A DNA stretch of 64,000 nt. Source: Craspedostauros australis (lineage: Eukaryota; Bacillariophyta; Bacillariophyceae; Mastogloiales; Achnanthaceae). The position numbers were made by a program, and so were the translations under genes. The notes under the pieces were generated by a model that did not search any database, had not been told where the DNA came from, and worked only from the letters and a program-made list of their open reading frames with translations. Position 1 is the stretch's first letter. Each line of letters begins with the position of its first letter. Location: NCBI GenBank assembly GCA_026770025.1, contig JAMXDE010000003.1:992001-1056000 (forward strand). Direction: 5' to 3'. Below are positions 10,563 through 20,399 of the stretch, in pieces.

Positions 10563-12269
10563 ATGCCTGCCAAAAACGACCCTCTCAGTTCTGACGAACT
10601 CAAAGGTCTCTCGGACCTCTTCGCCCGCCTCAACTGGCACTGGGCTGGTCTCTTCGTCACTGGCGCTAACATTCAAGACACCCTCGACCTCTGGGACTTC
10701 CTTGAGTTGGACGATGACGTCTTCGATGGGTTTCTTGCCGCATGGGCAAAGAACTCTCCAACCCGTGAGTTTGGTCTTCGCCAGCTCCGCGCGTATTATC
10801 GCGACAATCCCGACGTCGAGTCGTGGGTGACCACTCTTGACCGCGAAACCCTGCGCAAGTTCAAGCGCGACGGCAAGACGACTCCTGTCAACCTTTCCCT
10901 CAAGCCGCCTCCGCCTACTGAAGGTGCCAGTGTGCTACCACCGTCTCCACCCACTGATACAGGCGCTCTGGCTGCTAGTGATGTGACCACTACCGCTGCT
11001 GGCCACTATGGACCTGCCGCGGATGGTTCTGGTGTACGCGTGCCCCCTGGTGAATCCCCAGGTGCCACCGTTGAGAGTCCGCTGGACATCTCCGGTGCCG
11101 CGCCCGCGCGTGAGCCACGAGAGTCGCACGACTACATTACTGGGTCAGGCCTTCCGTACTCGGTGGCCAATGGCAACCCTGCCGCGACCGCGCACTTCAC
11201 CTACGACGCCATTCTGTCTCCCCTCGAACCCGATCGCGATGCGTTGGGCTATTGGCAACGGTGGACCAGTCAGTTGTCTGTCGATGATCCTGCCGACGTG
11301 ATGAAGTGGTACACCCACCTACAGAGTGAGGCAGATCGTGTTGGCGTGGCCCTGGTTCCCCTTTCGCATTTCAACCCAAGGTGCTCCCTCATTCCCAGGA
11401 ATGCTCCGCGCGACATCGTACACCGGTCCGGGGTTCAGCTCAATCGTAAGCTGCAGGAGGATGGCGTCCTTGATCTTGACAATCCGTCTGTGAAGATGTA
11501 CCACACTGCGTGTTTTGGGGTCATTCCTCATCGGCTCTCTGGGTATCTTCTCTTACATCAGGTGCTCCTCGACGCGTTCCAGCGAATTGAGCGCACGGTC
11601 AGCCAGGCACCCACTTACTCGGAGTACAAGGACATCGTACTCTTTGCAGATGCTCTGCTTGCATACCAGCAGACAGAGACAGTGGTGCACAAGCGGCATT
11701 TCACCGATGTCGAGTTGACTCGCCGGTTTCTTGAGGATCTCCGTTCGAATGGCATGGACGTAGGGCACCTCATCACTTCCCTGGAGTTGCAGCCCGCGTC
11801 CAAGCGTGTGCCACCGCACTTACATGTGTCGGCACTGGCTCGGTCCATTCACCCAGACCCTACCGCGGCTCATCGACCCATTGGGCACCGTGTTCAAACC
11901 CGCTCATCTGCTCGACAAGGCGGTGGTGGTGGACCCAAGGGTGAGCGCAAGCGGTCTGCGTTTTATCAACCTGATAAAGACGCGTTCTGCGAGGCTTGCC
12001 GCCGTGGTGGACACAAGGCTGCCTCCTGTCTCAATTGGGCACGGCACCTGGCGTTCGCTGAACTCCGTGAGTCCAAGCCTGACCTGGCATCAGCAGTGCT
12101 GGAGAAGTTCAAGGATACATACACCAAGGACAAGTCTCGTGCCTTCGCAAGAGCCCTTCAGGTGACGAGTGATGACCTTGGGGCGGTCGATGAGTTGGAC
12201 GAGGAGGACATCGCGACCCACGTTGCGAATATGCTCCTTCAGGATTTTGTGCATGCTGGCCAGGAGTAA
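10563..12269 (+). CDS. gag: E1 Gag polyprotein (568 aa)
   Basis: The ATG at 10563 is the first in frame after the LTR leader. The N-terminal 100 residues are helical and acidic. A Pro/Thr/Ala-rich linker follows, then a helical capsid-like middle (residues 230-420, for example GYWQRWTSQLSVDDPADVMKW). A CCHC zinc knuckle lies near residues 475-490: C-x2-C-x4-H-x4-C in FCEACRRGGHKAASC. This is the usual nucleocapsid signature for RNA packaging. The last 26 codons overlap the pol frame, and a slippery heptamer lies just before the stop, so most ribosomes should make Gag alone. Confidence 0.9.
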   Translation: MPAKNDPLSSDELKGLSDLFARLNWHWAGLFVTGANIQDTLDLWDFLELDDDVFDGFLAAWAKNSPTREFGLRQLRAYYRDNPDVESWVTTLDRETLRKFKRDGKTTPVNLSLKPPPPTEGASVLPPSPPTDTGALAASDVTTTAAGHYGPAADGSGVRVPPGESPGATVESPLDISGAAPAREPRESHDYITGSGLPYSVANGNPAATAHFTYDAILSPLEPDRDALGYWQRWTSQLSVDDPADVMKWYTHLQSEADRVGVALVPLSHFNPRCSLIPRNAPRDIVHRSGVQLNRKLQEDGVLDLDNPSVKMYHTACFGVIPHRLSGYLLLHQVLLDAFQRIERTVSQAPTYSEYKDIVLFADALLAYQQTETVVHKRHFTDVELTRRFLEDLRSNGMDVGHLITSLELQPASKRVPPHLHVSALARSIHPDPTAAHRPIGHRVQTRSSARQGGGGGPKGERKRSAFYQPDKDAFCEACRRGGHKAASCLNWARHLAFAELRESKPDLASAVLEKFKDTYTKDKSRAFARALQVTSDDLGAVDELDEEDIATHVANMLLQDFVHAGQE

Positions 12270-12282
12270 CGTCGCTCCCTGG
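12242..12282 (+). promoter_or_regulatory. Probable -1 ribosomal frameshift signal between E1 gag and pol
   Basis: In the gag frame the heptamer G GAT TTT lies at 12242-12248, 21 nt before the stop at 12267. After a spacer of 11 nt, CCAGG (12260-12264) can pair with CCTGG (12278-12282), and AG/CT extends the stem past a bulged C. The pol frame is exactly -1 to gag and is open from 12194. Heptamers of the type G GAU UU(A/U) are used at retroviral pro-pol junctions (family knowledge). Function here is inferred. Confidence 0.7.
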
Positions 12283-15200
12283 TGAACAGCTACGCGCAAT
12301 TTCAGGTGAATGCGAGACACCGGTAGGCGCTCCACGTGGAGAGGTGTCTTCGCTTGCCCAAGCCTACCAACACGGGTGCCCATCCAAGTTGGTGCCCATT
12401 GTGGCTCATGACGAGCTCCAGGTTTTTGCGGTCGTGTCCTCGCCATGTGGCCAACGTGCATGGCGGCGTCAGGACAACGGCCAGTGCGACCCTGGGGCCA
12501 ATGTTTCCGCCACGCCCCACCTACGACTGCTGCGGGAATACGGCACTTTTGCGACGCCAGTGTTGCTGGAAGCTGCCAATGCGTCGGCTCCGGCCATGGC
12601 ATGTCCAGGTGCGGGATTCATGCGGCTGCATGGCTCTGATGGAGTACATGTGGACGTGAGAATGCTGCACTGCCCACACCTGGCAGACACCCTGATATCA
12701 CCCCAAGCAGTCGTTCGTCAAACCGACAATGACTTTCACGGCTTCTGCGTCGAGTCCGAACCCCACGGTGCCAAAGTCGTGTTCACGTCGGAGGCTGGCC
12801 GTGTGGAGATACCTTTGGTGGTTCGTAACAGGCTCTATTACTTCGAAGGGCCCTCTCACCAAGTGTTCTCTGTCCGCAAGGCGTCCAAGGCTCTTGTGTC
12901 CGAGCTGTGGCATCTTTGGCTGGGACATGTTGGCATGAGCCAACTCCGACACCTGACCAAGTGTGCCACTGGCATTCCTGATGCGGCAGTCGCCGGAGTG
13001 CATCCCTTGCGGCATTGCGACGCGTGCAGCCAGGCTGGATACCAACATGCGGCACGTGGGCCCAACGATACTGCCACAGCCAACGTGCGCGGTGCCAGGT
13101 TCCATGTTGACTTCGGGTTCATGCGAGCCACGAACGCTGCGTATGGACGCGGGAAGTCAGGCCACAATACGCCACGAGTGGTGAAGTCCATCGATGGATA
13201 CTGCGCTTATCTGCTCGTTGTGGATGCCTTCACTGCTTACGTGTGGGTTTTCATGACCAAGGACAAGTCGCCACCACTTGCGGCTGTTCGGCATGTGCTT
13301 TCGTCCTTTGGGCGCTCCGACGGCTATCGTGCCGTGCGCGTCGACTTGGGCGGCGAACTTGCAAGGTCAGATCAATTTCGCGAGATGGTATTCGAGTGCG
13401 GATACACTGTGGAGCCCACTGGCACAGACTGTGCGTGGATGAATGGCAAAGTCGAGCGCCTCAACAGGACGTTTGGCACGATGGTACGCGCCCTGTTGTA
13501 CTCGTCTGGCATGCAGCCGCACTTCTGGTCGAAGGCTCTGGCACATGCGGTGTACATCAAGAATCGGCTCTACCATTCAGGCATTCGCATGACACCTTAT
13601 CAGTGCCAGCATGGGGTTGTTCCAGATCTGTCGCACCTGCGTGTGTTCGGGTCTCGAGTCACGGTCAAGAAGCCGGGAAAGGCCGCCGCCAAGCTTGATG
13701 CGCATACCTACGATGGCATCTTTGTCGGGCACACAGCTACATCAACGCTGCATGAGTACTACGACATGCGTACTGGCCGGTTTAAGCGAGCAGGCAACAT
13801 TGTCTTCGATGAGGCGCATTTTTCGTCCCACGACAGGCCACCTGGCCCGCAGCTACTCTTCGATTTGGGTTTCGAGCAACCAAGTGCTGACGCACAACCT
13901 GATGCTGTCGTCACTGGCGCCGCTTATCCTCCGTCCAGGTCCAAGATTGCGAAAACACCGCCGATTGCGTGTCGCATCCCACTTCCTCTTGGTGATCTGG
14001 TTGACCAAGCTGCACAGCATGCTTCTGCTGCAATGTGTCAGACCACCCATGCAGCGCACACGGTCGACATCGAGATGGCCGATGATCCTTTCGGGTACAG
14101 CTTCGATCAGGTGGTCGCAATCGCTGGCTCGGATGGCACGCTTGGGATGGAATTCACTCACGATGCCCAGCGTGGTCGTCTTGTGCTGGTGATGTGCAGG
14201 CCAGGACAACCGTCTGCTCGCATTCCGCGATGGCGGTCCCGGCTTCGACACTCACACCTCCTTGCGGTGGATGGTGTTGACGTGCACACGCTGGCGCAGC
14301 TCAAGACGCGGGTACGGCAGCTCCGTGATGCCAAGGCTACCAGTGCCACGTTCGTATTCGCATTCGATGATGTGCGCAACGTGATGTCACAAACTGGCGT
14401 GCCCCAGATGTACTTCGATCAACTCAGGCATGTCCAGGACATCATTGAGTCAGCTCGTCCCACAGCTCACGCTACCAGCGTTGCGAGTGCCCCGACAAAG
14501 TTGACTCGGCGTACGCTTCGACAGCAGGATGACTGGCCCGAGTGGAGCGCCGCTGAAGACAAGCAGCTTGATCAATACGATGCGCAGCAGATGTTTGGAG
14601 ACCCTGTGCTACCACCGGCCGACGCTGCGGTGTTCAACTGGGTGTGGGTATACGTCGTCAAGACTCACGAAAACAATCGCAAGAAAGCTCGTGCTGTTTG
14701 TGATGGATCAACCCGTGGCGGACACGCTCGGATCTTTGGGCACACCTACGCTGCTACGCCGGATCTAACCGAGTTCCGTATTCTTCTGGCCGTTGCGGCG
14801 ATACAGGGTCTACGGGTATACGGCTCTGATGTCACCAATGCGTTCGCGGAGGCTCCTGCTGGAGAACAGCGGTACTACATGAGGGTGGATGAGCAGTACC
14901 GCACTTGGTGGGAGAAGCGACGGGGCAAACTCATGCCACGAGGAGCCGTGATTCCAGTCCTCAAGAACCTTCAGGGACATCCCGAGGCGCCCCGACAGTG
15001 GAGCTGTCATGTCAATGGCCTACTGAAGCGCATGGGTTTCCATGGTACCACGCATGCTCCCTGCCTTTACATGGGACGCGTCCTTTCTTCCAAGGTCTAC
15101 GTGCTTCGGCAAGTGGATGATTTCGCGGTTGCCGCCGCCAACGAGGCCGTCTTCAGCGCGTTCTGCGACTTGTTGGACAAACATCTCTTCCAGCCCATGA

Positions 15201-16234
15201 CGCGACAAGGCCTAATTGTTCATTACAATGGTTTGGACGTCGATCAGACCCAGGATTTCGTCAAGGTACACTGCACTTCATACATTGACAAGATGCTGGA
15301 GCGATACCAGTGGCAGAACTTCAAGACCACGCAACGGTTGCCCATGCGGTCCGACAATTCTTATGTCAAGAGTCTGGATAAGGCGGTACTCCCAGTCGAT
15401 GACGATGAGCGACTTCGTGTGGCAAGCCAGTTCAAGTTCGGGTACAGGCAGGCTATTGGCGAGCTGATATGGGCGATGATTTCATGTCGGCCTGACATTT
15501 CTTTCCCCGTCGTGAAGCTCTCGCAGTTCTCCGCCAACCCAGCTGCTCTACATTTTGAAGGGGTGAAGTATCTCATGCGATATGTCGCTGGCACGCGCGA
15601 CCACGGTGTCACCTACTGGAGGATACAGCCACTCATGAGTCTCCCCGCAGCACCCCGCCCAGTCCGCCTTTTGCCGACCGATGATGCCGTCCACGATGCC
15701 ACCGGCATACAACATCTTGATGCCTCAACGTTGTACGGGTACACTGATGCGGATTGGGGCGTCGACATCCGACATCGACGGTCGGTCACAGGCATCATTT
15801 ACATATTTGGTGGAGCTGCTGTGGCATGGAAAACCCGAGTTCAACCTACGGTCTCGCTCAGTAGCACTGAGGCCGAGTTCGTCGCAGCCAGCGACGCCGG
15901 CCGCATGGCCTTGTGGCTTCGATCCATTCTCGATGAAGTGGAGGTGAAGCAGCAGTATGCGACTATGATCTTCGAGGACAACCGCGGTGCTCGGCTGATG
16001 GCCAGCGCCAGTCAGCCTACCCGGAATTCGCGCCACATAGCGATCCGAGAGTTCGCGGTCCTCGATTGGGTGGAAAGAGATCTCCTGACATACCCAGAAG
16101 TCGCATCAGACCTGAATGCATCCGACATATGCACGAAACAGACACCTGTGGCTCTGTACTTTCGGCACATCGACCTTGTTATGGGTCGGCTTGTGCCCTT
16201 CTATGTACGCAACCGCCACAACCCGGATATGTAG
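12242..16234 (+). CDS. pol: E1 Pol polyprotein (expressed by frameshift): protease, integrase, PDZ-like insert, RT, RNase H
   Basis: The frame is open from 12194 with no suitable ATG near its beginning; the first conventional start-like codon is a GTG at 12344, so a frameshift from gag is the likely entry. Counting from 12344: a protease-like DPGANVS is near residue 49; pre-integrase His/Cys residues end in HCDAC near 224; the integrase core has VVDAF, VDLGGE and NGKVERLN; a PDZ-like stretch lies at about 597-677. The reverse transcriptase shows SDVTNAFAEAP and a catalytic RQVDDF near 923-928, where Tyr of YVDD is replaced by Gln. RNase H has YTDADWG, SSTEAEFVAASD and the EDN motif. The stop falls 23 nt before the G tract. 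All domains look intact. The protease motif DPGA instead of DSGA is atypical. Confidence 0.93.
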   Translation, partial: GFCACWPGVTSLPGEQLRAISGECETPVGAPRGEVSSLAQAYQHGCPSKLVPIVAHDELQVFAVVSSPCGQRAWRRQDNGQCDPGANVSATPHLRLLREYGTFATPVLLEAANASAPAMACPGAGFMRLHGSDGVHVDVRMLHCPHLADTLISPQAVVRQTDNDFHGFCVESEPHGAKVVFTSEAGRVEIPLVVRNRLYYFEGPSHQVFSVRKASKALVSELWHLWLGHVGMSQLRHLTKCATGIPDAAVAGVHPLRHCDACSQAGYQHAARGPNDTATANVRGARFHVDFGFMRATNAAYGRGKSGHNTPRVVKSIDGYCAYLLVVDAFTAYVWVFMTKDKSPPLAAVRHVLSSFGRSDGYRAVRVDLGGELARSDQFREMVFECGYTVEPTGTDCAWMNGKVERLNRTFGTMVRALLYSSGMQPHFWSKALAHAVYIKNRLYHSGIRMTPYQCQHGVVPDLSHLRVFGSRVTVKKPGKAAAKLDAHTYDGIFVGHTATSTLHEYYDMRTGRFKRAGNIVFDEAHFSSHDRPPGPQLLFDLGFEQPSADAQPDAVVTGAAYPPSRSKIAKTPPIACRIPLPLGDLVDQAAQHASAAMCQTTHAAHTVDIEMADDPFGYSFDQVVAIAGSDGTLGMEFTHDAQRGRLVLVMCRPGQPSARIPRWRSRLRHSHLLAVDGVDVHTLAQLKTRVRQLRDAKATSATFVFAFDDVRNVMSQTGVPQMYFDQLRHVQDIIESARPTAHATSVASAPTKLTRRTLRQQDDWPEWSAAEDKQLDQYDAQQMFGDPVLPPADAAVFNWVWVYVVKTHENNRKKARAVCDGSTRGGHARIFGHTYAATPDLTEFRILLAVAAIQGLRVYGSDVTNAFAEAPAGEQRYYMRVDEQYRTWWEKRRGKLMPRGAVIPVLKNLQGHPEAPRQWSCHVNGLLKRMGFHGTTHAPCLYMGRVLSSKVYVLRQVDDFAVAAANEAVFSAFCDLLDKHLFQPMTRQGLIVHYNGLDVDQTQDFVKVHCTSYIDKMLERYQWQNFKTTQRLPMRSDNSYVKSLDKAVLPVDDDERLRVASQFKFGYRQAIGELIWAMISCRPDISFPVVKLSQFSANPAALHFEGVKYLMRYVAGTRDHGVTYWRIQPLMSLPAAPRPVRLLPTDDAVHDATGIQHLDASTLYGYTDADWGVDIRHRRSVTGIIYIFGGAAVAWKTRVQPTVSLSSTEAEFVAASDAGRMALWLRSILDEVEVKQQYATMIFEDNRGARLMASASQPTRNSRHIAIREFAVLDWVERDLLTYPEVASDLNASDICTKQTPVALYFRHIDLVMGRLVPFYVRNRHNPDM

Positions 16235-16257
16235 CTTTCCGCTGGCTTTGCCAGCGT

Positions 16258-16273
16258 GGGGGGGGGGGGGGGG
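16258..16273 (+). other. Polypurine tract of E1 (16 consecutive G)
   Basis: A pure run of 16 G directly abuts the TG of the 3' LTR. This is the normal place for the plus-strand primer. Its homopolymeric composition is unusual and could also be misread by sequencing. Confidence 0.8.
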
Positions 16274-16404
16274 TGTTGGTGTACGGTCGCATGACAGACG
16301 GTGCAGCAGCAAATCCCATGTTCACAGCCTCTGCACAGTCGGAAATAATCATAATCACATCATCACACACACAACACATCCCGTATCGTCTCCCGATCAT
16401 CACA
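16274..16404 (+). repeat. 3' LTR of E1
   Basis: 131 bp, identical by eye to 10298-10428. It is followed by GAAGT (16405-16409), the second copy of the target duplication. Confidence 0.95.
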
Positions 16405-16448
16405 GAAGTTGTCTCGCACCAAACCGCATCACACCACTCGCGTCACCA

Positions 16449-17683
16449 GGGAGCAGGGGAAAAAAGCTACCTGCAAAAAAAAAAAGGCTGTTTTCATGCA
16501 CTTGTTCACGTATTGTTTCCACGACCTTGGACTGATACGACCAACGCTGTCAGGACAATGCAAGTCAACATGAGTAGTATCGATAGTACTTGCATGCGAG
16601 TTCCACACAGTCGATTTCGAACAAGCAGAGCTCGCGTTTGTCGTCCTCCTTCCTTTTGTCGGCGTTTGTGCTCCTTGGTTTTGGTGGCGCCTGTTGTGGT
16701 GGTTTGGTTCTTCGCTGGTTTCTGCGTCGTTCATGCCCTTCACACAGTGCCGAGTGTTTCTTGGTGTTGGACTCGCTTGCGTTGCCATCCGACGGGCACG
16801 ACACACACACTCATGCATTCGGTGTCTCTGTTCGATCGAGCGCAAATCGCCAACACAAATACAGCAACCAGCTCCTCATGGTTGCTGATCATCCTCCTGT
16901 CAACAAATGTGTTGCGATGCATCTTTTGAAGCATTGCGCCACTGATGCCGACTCCACTGCGTCGTCATCACTTTCGTCATGTTTGGTTTGGTGGTGGTTT
17001 TGGTCCGTTTTGTTGTGTGTTGGTCTCATGTGGCATTCTGGTGTGGGCTCAAAAGCACGCGCTTGTTGTCTCGTTTCTGTGTCATTCACCGCGTCCGGTT
17101 GCGGTACATTTTACAGCGACGACAGCGTTTGGCGAACTTCAACTATTACTCTTCTAACACAAACCCTTTGGTCACGGAAAGTGTTCTTCGATTTCGTTGA
17201 TGCGACATAACATGTGTTCACCGTGATACGAGTTTGTCCATCCCAGTGTGCACCAAAGAACACAACACACAATGTGCCCTGAGAGCAGAACCACACAAAC
17301 ATGCTGCCGCTGTTGTCACAAAATGGAAGTGAACCGTTGTTGTTGGCACATTCGTGCCTTGTTGCACTGATAGCTACTCCTCACTCCTACAATACTCTAC
17401 TCCACCTTGCTCTGCTTGCACTCTATTCAGGTCACAAACCAGTTGTCATTGATGTAGTGTTTCATTGAGACACTTTTGCACTTGCGTGTTGCAATAGCAA
17501 GATGATTGTCATTCGAATAGCACTGCTCATCTTGGTTCGCATGGCGCTGCTATGGTTGGGAGGGCGTGATCGTTCACGTACCACTGCAGAGCACAACGCG
17601 GTGTGACTGTGGGCGTTGGCTCTCTTCCATTTTGTTCTGCGTGACGGCGTGTACTTCTGCAATCCTCGCGCACGATCGATACT
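16449..17683. repeat. 1235-bp tandem duplication, copy 1
   Basis: It starts GGGAGCAGGGG and ends CGATCGATACT. Copy 2 follows without a gap at an offset of exactly 1235 bp. By eye about ten single-base differences separate the copies, nearly all transitions and no indels. The unit contains an 11-12 bp poly-A, GT-rich stretches and no convincing gene. It starts 39 bp after the E1 target duplication. Confidence 0.95.
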
Positions 17684-18918
17684 GGGAGCAGGGGAAAAAA
17701 GCTACCTGCAAAAAAAAAAAGGCTGTTTTCATGCACTTGTTCACGTATTGTTTCTACGACCTCGGACTGATACGACCAACGCTGTCAGGACAATGCAAGT
17801 CAACATGAGTAGTATCGATAGTACTTGCATGCGAGCTCCACACAGTCGATTTCGAACAAGCAGAGCTCGCGTTTGTCGTCCTCCTTCCTTTTGTCGGCGT
17901 TTGTGCTCCTTGGTTTTGGTGGCGCCTGTTGTGGTGGTTTGGTTCTTCGCTGGTTTCTGCGTCGTTCATGCCCTTCACACAGTGCCGAGTGTTTCTCGGT
18001 GTTGGACTCGCTTGCGTTGCCATCCGACGGGCACGACACACACACTCATGCATTCGGTGTCTCTGCTCGATCGAGCGCAAATCGCCAACACAAATACAGC
18101 AACCAGCTCCTCATGGTTGCTGATCATCCTCCTGTCAACAAATGTGTTGCGATGCATCTTTTGAAGCATTGCGCCACTGATGCCGACTCCACTGCGTCGT
18201 CATCACTTTCGTCATGTTTGGTTTGGTGGTGGTTTTGGTCCGTTTTGTTGTGTGTTGGTCTCATGTGGCATTCTGGTGTGGGCTCAAAAGCACGCGCTTG
18301 TTGTCTCGTTTCTGTGTCATTCACCGCGTCCGGTTGCGGTACATTTTACAGCGACGACAGCGTTTGGCGAACTTCAACTATTACTCTTCTAACACAAACC
18401 CTTTGGTCACGGAAAGTGTTCTTCGATTTCGTTGATGCGACATAACATGTGTTCACCGTGATACGAGTTTGTCCATCCCAGTGTGCACCAAAGAACACAA
18501 CACACAATGTGCCCTGAGAGCAGAACCACACAAACATGCTGCCGCTGTTGTCACAAAATGGAAGTGAACCGTTGTTGTTGGCACATTCGTGCCTTGTTGC
18601 ACTGATAGCTACTCCTCACTCCTACAATACTCTACTCCACCTTGCTCTGCTTGCACTCTATTCAGGTCACAAACCAGTTGTCATTGATGTAGTGTTTCAT
18701 TGAGACACTTTTGCACTTGCGTGTTGCAATAGCAAGATGATTGTCATTCGAATAGCACTGCTCATCTTGGTTCGCATGGCGCTGCTATGGTTGCGAGGGC
18801 GTGATCGTTCGCGTACCACTGCAGGGCACAACGCAGTGTGACTGTGGGCGTTGGCTCTCTTCCGTTTTGTTCTGCGTGACGGCGTGTACTTCTGCAATCC
18901 TCGCGCACGATCGATACT
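17684..18918. repeat. 1235-bp tandem duplication, copy 2
   Basis: It matches copy 1 at better than 99% by eye. It ends with the same CGATCGATACT and is followed by GG, which matches the first bases of the unit, giving a short microhomology at the breakpoint. This suggests duplication by replication slippage or unequal exchange. Confidence 0.95.
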
Positions 18919-19829
18919 GGCGAACAGTGATCAAGATGCCAATGACCAGACACAAGGAGGTCTGTGTTAGTTGTACATCGATGCATGCGGATGGCATACG
19001 TGGGTGGTGGCGACAGCTGGATTGGAGTTGGCACCGCCATCTCTTTTGTTGTCTCTGATTGAAGTTGCAACTAGGACGCGTGCCACGCGCGAACAAGGCA
19101 CCCCATGCAAAAAATCGCAATGATGTCGCGATCTCCCATGCATGGGAGCACCGCAGAAACCTGCGCAATTCTCACTCTGTTCACAAGAAACACAACATCC
19201 CCGCGAGGACGATGGGGAGTCACCACATGTGGCACTGCCAGAAATTTAACCATCGTCAACAGATCATTGCAGCCAAAGACCATTTTGCACTTCTGAGTTT
19301 TGCGACAACATCTGCGATGAATCCGTGACAAGCGAGGACATGTGCACCAAAGGCGGATCCTCTTTTGTCAAGGGCATGCATGCGGCAATGGAGCGCGATT
19401 GAACTGGTCGTGTTCTCTCTCTTGGAGGGAAAAAGAGCTTCCATTGAAACGCCTTTGCACAATTACCTTTCAGTGATGTTGTCATGGGAGCAATAAGACA
19501 TGCGAACCGGCACTCCAGGATTTGGTGCAGAACACACGCAGGATGTGCACATTCGGCGAAAACAGTGATGCGTCTCCGCGCATCGTGAATCAACTATTAC
19601 TCCGCACAATTCCCCCCAAGTCACGTTGTGGCGGTTAGCTGTTCGTATCACTTTTTGCAATCGCATGCTCCTTTTCGATGTCATGTGCGTCTCCTCATGT
19701 GTTTGTCATCGAATGCGCGACGCAGCGCAGGCCCAACCGACAAATTCTATTTGCATGTGGATGATACCAGTGCGCGCTCTGTGAAGCACGTCCTGTGCAT
19801 GCACAACAAGCGCTGCGCATGCGCATGCA
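18919..19829. other. Non-coding stretch
   Basis: Short ORFs in several frames, none with a motif or an intron-linked partner. No repeat structure is visible until the 17-bp array begins. Confidence 0.5.
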
Positions 19830-20041
19830 TTGCGCATGCACTTCGGCTACGCATGCACTTGGGATGCGCATGCACTTTGGCTGCGCATGCACTTTGGCTG
19901 CGCATGCACTTCGGCTGCGCATGCACTTCGGCTTCGCATGCACGTCGGCTGCGCATGCACTTGGGCTGCGCATGCACTTCGACTGCGCATGCACATCAGG
20001 CACATTTTCTGCACATCGCTGTTTTCGCCGACATTTTCCCT
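19830..20041 (+). repeat. 17-bp repeat array, left arm of foldback
   Basis: About ten copies of a 17-bp unit, consensus TGCGCATGCACTTCGGC, each with the palindrome GCATGC, run to about 20000. A short tail ending CATTTTCCCTGA follows. The right arm (20400-20697) carries the complementary units. Apparent peptides such as SACAADVHA are the array read in frame, not a gene. Confidence 0.9.
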
Positions 20042-20399
20042 GAAATTTGCGTGTTTTCTGCACATCAGGGAAATATCACGATTTCATGCAAATTTATGTC
20101 TATTTTATGTCTTTCATATATCCGATGGGACATGAATCCGATCCTGCTTCTTGCCCATCACAGTATCACTTCCACTCTAAGTTTCAGTACTACTCAGCAA
20201 CAAACAACAGAGGATTAGAGTCAATACAATTGTATTGGGGAATCAGCTAACGCATCAATTGAAAACAATCATTATTTTCTTCTTTTCTATGATGCTTTCG
20301 TGTGATCAATGATGTTAGTCTATGTAGTATTGACTAGAAGTACGATATGATTTATGTCTCAGTCATGACCGTGTCGTGTCGTAGTGATGTCTTGGGAAA
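20042..20399. other. Spacer between the two inverted arrays
   Basis: 358 bp of AT-rich unique sequence with no ORF of note. It would form the loop of the predicted hairpin. Confidence 0.6.

Larger units (their letters stand above)
10298..16404 (+). mobile_element. Intact Ty1/copia retrotransposon E1 (6107 bp)
   Basis: Direct terminal repeats of 131 bp, identical by eye, begin TG and end CA. A 5-bp duplication GAAGT lies at 10293-10297 and 16405-16409. Inside are, in order, a short primer-site candidate, gag with a zinc knuckle, pol (protease, integrase, PDZ-like insert, reverse transcriptase, RNase H), and a 16-G polypurine tract touching the 3' LTR. Integrase before reverse transcriptase makes it Ty1/copia rather than gypsy. 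Both ORFs are open and the LTRs match, so the insertion is recent. The LTRs are very short for a copia element. Confidence 0.95.

Noticed and set aside
12344-12346. GTG as an independent start for E1 pol
   Set aside because: The frame is open upstream to 12194, overlaps gag and is preceded by a frameshift cassette. A GTG start in a eukaryotic mRNA is less likely.
16590-17210. 206-codon ORF present in both copies of the 1235-bp duplication
   Set aside because: It starts at TTG and has no recognisable motif. Substitutions between copies include Leu/Ser and Val/Ala changes, and conservation follows simply from the recent duplication.
19795-20043. Apparent Cys/His/Met-rich proteins in the 17-bp arrays
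   Set aside because: All six frames give similar peptides because the 17-bp period cycles through frames.
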